Source of the DNA: Bacteriovoracaceae bacterium UBA4097 | GTDB lineage: Bacteria; Bdellovibrionota; Bacteriovoracia; Bacteriovoracales; Bacteriovoracaceae | Direction: 5' to 3' | Assembly (NCBI GenBank): GCA_002381765.1 | Contig: DFXX01000046.1 | Location: 1-17,579, forward strand | DNA length: 17,579 nt | In this document: positions 14,378-17,579 of the stretch, piece by piece | Layout of the letters: every line of letters starts with the position of its first letter | Position numbering within the stretch: position 1 is the stretch's first letter | Translations under genes and position numbers: made by a program | The notes under the pieces: model-generated | What the model was told of the DNA's origin: nothing | Database searches by the model: none | Seen by the model: only the letters and a program-made list of their open reading frames with translations

Positions 14378-15667
14378 TTAGTCCTTAACCACCTGCAAAT
14401 CATTTAAATCCATGATCCAAGTATAGGGAAACACACTTCTCTCTTCTTTAGCGAGATCAGTTCCAGGGCGGATGATTTCCCGAGGAGGCCTGCCGTTGAG
14501 ACTTATTCGGGAGCTCGCAAAGACTTCTACATCTTCACCTTCTTTATTATATCTATCACGCAAGAAGTGGGCGAATTGAAGAATAAGATCTGGTTTACCA
14601 ATCATTGAATTATGCTGTCGAGTCGTGAGAAATCCTTGCGGATGAACATATCGCATTTTTCCAGTTTCCTTATTTCTTACCCAGAATTGAACATTGCCTT
14701 TTTTATTTCTCAACATCATCCTCCAGGAAAACATATGCCCTTCTTCACTCCAGCTAGGCGGGCCGGGATAGAGCAGATGGTGGCGTAATGGTAATAAAAG
14801 ATGAAAAACAACATATATGCCCAATACCAAGGGAATGGGGCGGGGCTCATATGAATCTTTGTTAGTGTCCAAGAGAAGAAATCTTTTAAAACCCGGAATT
14901 TTTCGGGGCCAGGATGGATCAAAAAACATGGTGGTAAGTACCAGAGAAAACCAGGGAAAAGTTGCGAGTCCAAACATCATGACATTTGATAGATGAAAGC
15001 CACTGGCCGCAATAAACGCCCCCCAACGTGTCTTCTTCCAAATGAGTGCAGGAACAATGAAAAGATCGAAGATAATCCCTCCCCAACTAAAAAAAATGGG
15101 TGAGGAAGGGTGAGTGTAAATATCTCCTAAAGGATGGCCCCCTCTGGCCTTGAGGAAGATATCCATAGGTTTACCAGCAATCCAATCAGGGTTGAGCTTT
15201 GCGATGCCTGCATAGAAGTAGGCAAGTCCCATATGAAATAATATCAAGTAGAGCATCCAAGCGGGAGCTTTTGCTTTTAGTTGGTCTCTATCTAAAGGTA
15301 ACCATATTAGCCAGAAGCTGATAAGGCAGTAGAGATAGTTGTGGTTGATATAGGCGGACATATCCATCAAGAAGAGAGTGGTATATCCTACAAAAAGAAT
15401 CACGGCACTGATTCGGAGCTTATAACCAATGGCCACCGCGAGACCTGCTGCGATGGTAATGGTGTAATGAAGAGCCATGCCCCAAGCGGGCCAAGGTTTT
15501 ATCCAATCCAAATATAGGTAACTAAAGTGAAAAAGTGGGGAAGTGAATTCGGAAAATTTTCCGATGACTAAAGCATTCACAAGCTCTTGAGCAAGCAGTA
15601 GACCGGCAAAGAAGCGGAAGTAAACAAGGATAGCTATATCGATGGGTTTCTGGAGTTTTTGAAACAT
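14378..15667 (-). CDS. Vitamin K-dependent gamma-glutamyl carboxylase (VKGC/HTTM) homologue
   Basis: The 429-aa protein aligns by eye with animal gamma-glutamyl carboxylase (GGCX) over the membrane part and into the following domain. GGCX uses vitamin K hydroquinone, O2 and CO2 to turn Glu into Gla in exported proteins. About seven or more hydrophobic segments span residues 10-290. Shared landmarks are INHNYLYCLISFWL with His109 (human His160 region), YFYAGIAKLNPDW with Lys157 at the position of the human catalytic base Lys218, FHLSNVMMFGLATFPWF, and FDPSWPRKIP. After the last helix (about 285), SWSEEGHMFSWRMMLRNK and SLNGRPPREIIRPGTDL match the human GYSWDMM and SINDRFQQRIFDPRVDI regions. 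The large C-terminal part of the 758-aa human enzyme is absent. There is no Shine-Dalgarno, and the ATG lies inside a 15-bp inverted repeat. An in-frame stop lies just upstream, so the start is firm. Activity and substrate are unknown. Confidence 0.9.
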   Translation of the reverse strand: MFQKLQKPIDIAILVYFRFFAGLLLAQELVNALVIGKFSEFTSPLFHFSYLYLDWIKPWPAWGMALHYTITIAAGLAVAIGYKLRISAVILFVGYTTLFLMDMSAYINHNYLYCLISFWLIWLPLDRDQLKAKAPAWMLYLILFHMGLAYFYAGIAKLNPDWIAGKPMDIFLKARGGHPLGDIYTHPSSPIFFSWGGIIFDLFIVPALIWKKTRWGAFIAASGFHLSNVMMFGLATFPWFSLVLTTMFFDPSWPRKIPGFKRFLLLDTNKDSYEPRPIPLVLGIYVVFHLLLPLRHHLLYPGPPSWSEEGHMFSWRMMLRNKKGNVQFWVRNKETGKMRYVHPQGFLTTRQHNSMIGKPDLILQFAHFLRDRYNKEGEDVEVFASSRISLNGRPPREIIRPGTDLAKEERSVFPYTWIMDLNDLQVVKD

Positions 15668-15692
15668 ATTGAGATGAAATATGTTTCAAAAA
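15656..15692. repeat. Perfect 15-bp inverted repeat over the VKGC-homologue start codon
   Basis: TTTTTGAAACATATT (15656-15670) and AATATGTTTCAAAAA (15678-15692) are exact reverse complements separated by 7 nt. The - strand start codon (15667-15665) lies inside one arm, so a hairpin in the mRNA would hide it. As DNA, the arm centres are 22 bp apart, about two helical turns, as in a dimeric regulator site. No T-tract follows on either strand, so it is not an intrinsic terminator. Confidence 0.85.
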
Positions 15693-15723
15693 ACCATGCA
15701 TTTCACTAAAAGTTATTCTAAAG

Positions 15724-15747
15724 AAAAAAGGCCATCATTCGATGGCC
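15724..15747 (-). terminator. Intrinsic terminator of the 245-aa exported protein gene
   Basis: Read on the - strand, stem GGCCATC / GATGGCC (15747-15741 and 15736-15730) with loop GAAT is followed by six T (15729-15724). It lies 25 nt after the stop of the 15772-16509 gene and separates it from the VKGC homologue. Confidence 0.88.
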
Positions 15748-15771
15748 CTTTGCATGGATAGTTTTTTGCAA

Positions 15772-16509
15772 TTACTTAATGCCGAAGCTCTTAAGCTGAC
15801 CATTACCAGTTATATGAAGGGTGTCATTTCTCTCAAAAGACGCGGTCCAAGAGTTCATCTGATACTTCATTGTCACCATAGCACCTGCAACAGGATCTGC
15901 TTTAGATCCATGATTCATGATGCCGGTAAGACTCATGGTAGCATTGAAGTCCCAACCAAAAGAAGTCTTAACAAATTTGGGAACAATCATAACATTTGTG
16001 AGGTACTTTCCAGTTTGGTTATAAGTACCGCCATAAGAGTAAACAACAGTATATTCAAATCTCACGACTTCTTTACCTAGACCGTTTCGAATGATGGCAG
16101 AGAAATCTTTTTCCACTGGAATTGAAAAGTTTTCTAATTCAAAAGGATCAACATGTTCTTTTGTCATTGGATCTCTGGGAACAACACTAATAGCAGCAAA
16201 TTCAGTGGTATTGGTTGGTTTACCTTTTTTAACTAATTGGTAAATGGCTTCCCCTAAGGCCACCATATCTTTAGCAACGCTAATGACTTTTCCAGTTCTA
16301 TCTAAGGTATCGGTAGAAGGAGGAAAGCCTCCATTATTAATGAAAGGTGCACGATTATCTTCCTCATCTGGGGCCAAGTTTCCAGATTTAATATTGGGAG
16401 ATTTCTCTGTGATGGTGATGGAGCCAACTTGCTGCTCCAAAGGAATATATGGTGCCGCTATCAGCGACGTTGACATCAATAGAGCTGTTAGAGTGACTAA
16501 TTTCTTCAT
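15772..16509 (-). CDS. Exported protein of unknown function, 245 aa
   Basis: I do not recognise a family. A typical signal peptide (MKKLVTLTA..., ending SLIAA) predicts cleavage near residue 19. The mature protein has no cysteines. It starts with a low-complexity Pro/Asn/Asp-rich stretch (about 20-70), then an amphipathic helix, VISVAKDMVALGEAIYQLVK (75-94), and then a beta-rich domain with alternating aromatic and small residues (VRFEYTVVYSYGGTYNQTGKYL, split by turns), ending in WTASFERNDTLHITGNGQ. This could be a periplasmic or outer-surface beta-sandwich. An AGGGGGA-type RBS precedes the ATG. A TATACT element on the - strand (16577-16572) could be its -10, but no good -35 is visible. It ends in its own terminator, so it is probably a single-gene unit rather than part of the VKGC pair. 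Confidence 0.82.
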   Translation of the reverse strand: MKKLVTLTALLMSTSLIAAPYIPLEQQVGSITITEKSPNIKSGNLAPDEEDNRAPFINNGGFPPSTDTLDRTGKVISVAKDMVALGEAIYQLVKKGKPTNTTEFAAISVVPRDPMTKEHVDPFELENFSIPVEKDFSAIIRNGLGKEVVRFEYTVVYSYGGTYNQTGKYLTNVMIVPKFVKTSFGWDFNATMSLTGIMNHGSKADPVAGAMVTMKYQMNSWTASFERNDTLHITGNGQLKSFGIK

Positions 16510-16640
16510 TTTTCCCCCTGAAAAAGAACCTGATTTGGGAGAGTTCTATCAATGGGCCTTGTCTTGGTCAAAGTATAGTTATTGGTATGCACAATATTAC
16601 AGCGGCTGCGCGTCAAATAGCAAATACAGCAACTTAGGGT

Positions 16641-17579
16641 TTATTTAGGCTTTTTAGTAATGGCAAAAGCCCGATGGATGTAGGTTTGATGGAAATCCTG
16701 CGGAATAGTCCATTGGGAAATTTCTTTGACCTTGTACTGAGACTCAATAATAGAGTGAAGGGAAAATTTCCGCTTATTGGTGGAGAAATAGAGCGTTCCG
16801 TCTTCTTTTAGTAAATTCATGCAATCTCTAATCATCAGGGGATGATCTCTTTCAATATCAAGATCCTCTTCCATTCTTTTAGAATTTGAGAAGCTAGGTG
16901 GATCGAGAAGGATTATATCGTAGAGCTCTTTCTGCTCTTTACGGATAGGGAGTTCCTTTAATACATCGGCTTGATAGAAGACATGATTTTTGGGATCAAG
17001 ATTGTTTAATTTAAAATTCTCATAGGCCCAATCCAGGTAGGTCGCAGACATATCAATTGAAGTGACTTTTCCGCCGCCCATAGCAGCGGCGACACTAAGA
17101 GATCCTGTATAGCAAAATAGATTTAAAACCTTTTTACCTTCGCAATTAAGAAATAGAAACTGTCGCAAAGGACGGTGATCTAAAAACAGGCCCGTATCAA
17201 GATAGCGGTCAAGATTGACATAAAATTTGAAAGGAGGTTCTGTGATAGTTAAAAACTCATCTTCTCTATCATTAGATGGACGATACTGCTCGTTTCCTTT
17301 TTGTCTTTCGCGGGTTTTAAAATGCTGTAGGGAAAGAGGTATGCCAAAGGCTTCTTCCAGCACCGTTTCAATATCTTTTTGGTGAAGTTCTCTTTTAATC
17401 TGATCTTCATCCGATAGTTTTTTGCCTTGCTCATAAATAACGGCATGCTCTCCATATATATCTATCAAATAAGGGTATTCGGGAATGTCTTTATTATATA
17501 AGCGATAAGCTTCTAAGTTTCCCTTGTTAATAAACGATTTCAATTTCTTTTGATTTTTCAAAAGACGATTTTTTAAGAT
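16641..17579 (-). CDS. rlmK: RlmK-type 23S rRNA m7G methyltransferase, N-terminus cut by window edge
   Basis: This is the class I SAM-dependent methyltransferase domain that in E. coli forms the C-terminal RlmK half of RlmKL (YcbY) and makes m7G2069 in 23S rRNA. Hallmarks are NKDIPEYPYLIDIYG near the start, KTRERQKGNEQY, FYVNLDRYLDTGLFLDHRPL, SAM motif I LNLFCYTGSLSV, the acidic SIDMS strand end, catalytic motif IV LLDPPSFSNSKRM followed by ERDHPLM, and a closing TIPQDFHQTYIHRAFAI. The first start-like codon is TTG at 17561, but the frame stays open to the edge, and the extra codons (ILKNRL) continue the family match (E. coli ANRLRKN). So I annotate it as partial, 312 codons plus stop. Whether an RlmL/THUMP half is fused upstream cannot be seen. 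The gene is transcribed leftward and its stop is 131 nt before the 245-aa protein gene. Confidence 0.93.
   Translation of the reverse strand: MLKNRLLKNQKKLKSFINKGNLEAYRLYNKDIPEYPYLIDIYGEHAVIYEQGKKLSDEDQIKRELHQKDIETVLEEAFGIPLSLQHFKTRERQKGNEQYRPSNDREDEFLTITEPPFKFYVNLDRYLDTGLFLDHRPLRQFLFLNCEGKKVLNLFCYTGSLSVAAAMGGGKVTSIDMSATYLDWAYENFKLNNLDPKNHVFYQADVLKELPIRKEQKELYDIILLDPPSFSNSKRMEEDLDIERDHPLMIRDCMNLLKEDGTLYFSTNKRKFSLHSIIESQYKVKEISQWTIPQDFHQTYIHRAFAITKKPK

Overview
This is a gene-dense chromosomal window (A+T slightly above half) from a Gram-negative bacterium with an outer membrane. The proteins are clearly bacterial and diderm. The mix of a canonical bamA-skp-lpxD-fabZ-lpxA-lpxB block, a lipid A diaminosugar gene, and lineage-restricted exported proteins suggests a Bdellovibrionota relative (Bacteriovorax/Peredibacter type). 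That assignment is an impression from protein style, not a search result.

Positions 1-10344 (+ strand) form one tightly packed envelope-biogenesis run. In order it holds bamA (5' end cut by the window edge), skp, lpxD, fabZ, lpxA, a Gfo/Idh/MocA oxidoreductase that I call gnnA, lpxB, lpxK, a DUF3108 lipoprotein and a GT-B glycosyltransferase. Gaps are 40 nt or less and several genes overlap. The run couples outer-membrane protein assembly (BamA, Skp) to lipid A synthesis: LpxA and LpxD acylate, FabZ supplies the hydroxyacyl-ACP branch, LpxB joins the disaccharide and LpxK phosphorylates it. GnnA between lpxA and lpxB suggests that the sugar is 2,3-diamino-2,3-dideoxyglucose and that its acyl chains are all amide-linked. 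LpxC, LpxH/LpxI, GnnB, WaaA and the late acyltransferases are not in the window.

Positions 10360-12243 hold rpsA (ribosomal protein S1, six S1 domains) with its own probable promoter and a strong intrinsic terminator. After it, 12256-12825 carries a small exported Cys-containing protein, preceded by a near-consensus sigma54 -24/-12 element and a sigma70-like element, and followed by a terminator shared with the convergent gene.

Positions 12826-17579 are on the - strand. From right to left: the RlmK-type rRNA methyltransferase (N-terminus cut by the window edge), an exported 245-aa protein of unknown function with its own terminator, a 429-aa homologue of vitamin K-dependent gamma-glutamyl carboxylase (VKGC), and 49 nt downstream a 500-aa exported Cys-rich, Glu-rich protein. 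The VKGC homologue keeps the catalytic Lys and a conserved His of the animal enzyme. Its start codon lies inside a perfect 15-bp inverted repeat. The VKGC/exported-protein pair is the most interesting item in the window.

No tRNA, rRNA, CRISPR, insertion sequence or phage gene was seen. No stretch over 300 bases lacks a gene; the largest gap is 12177-12389.
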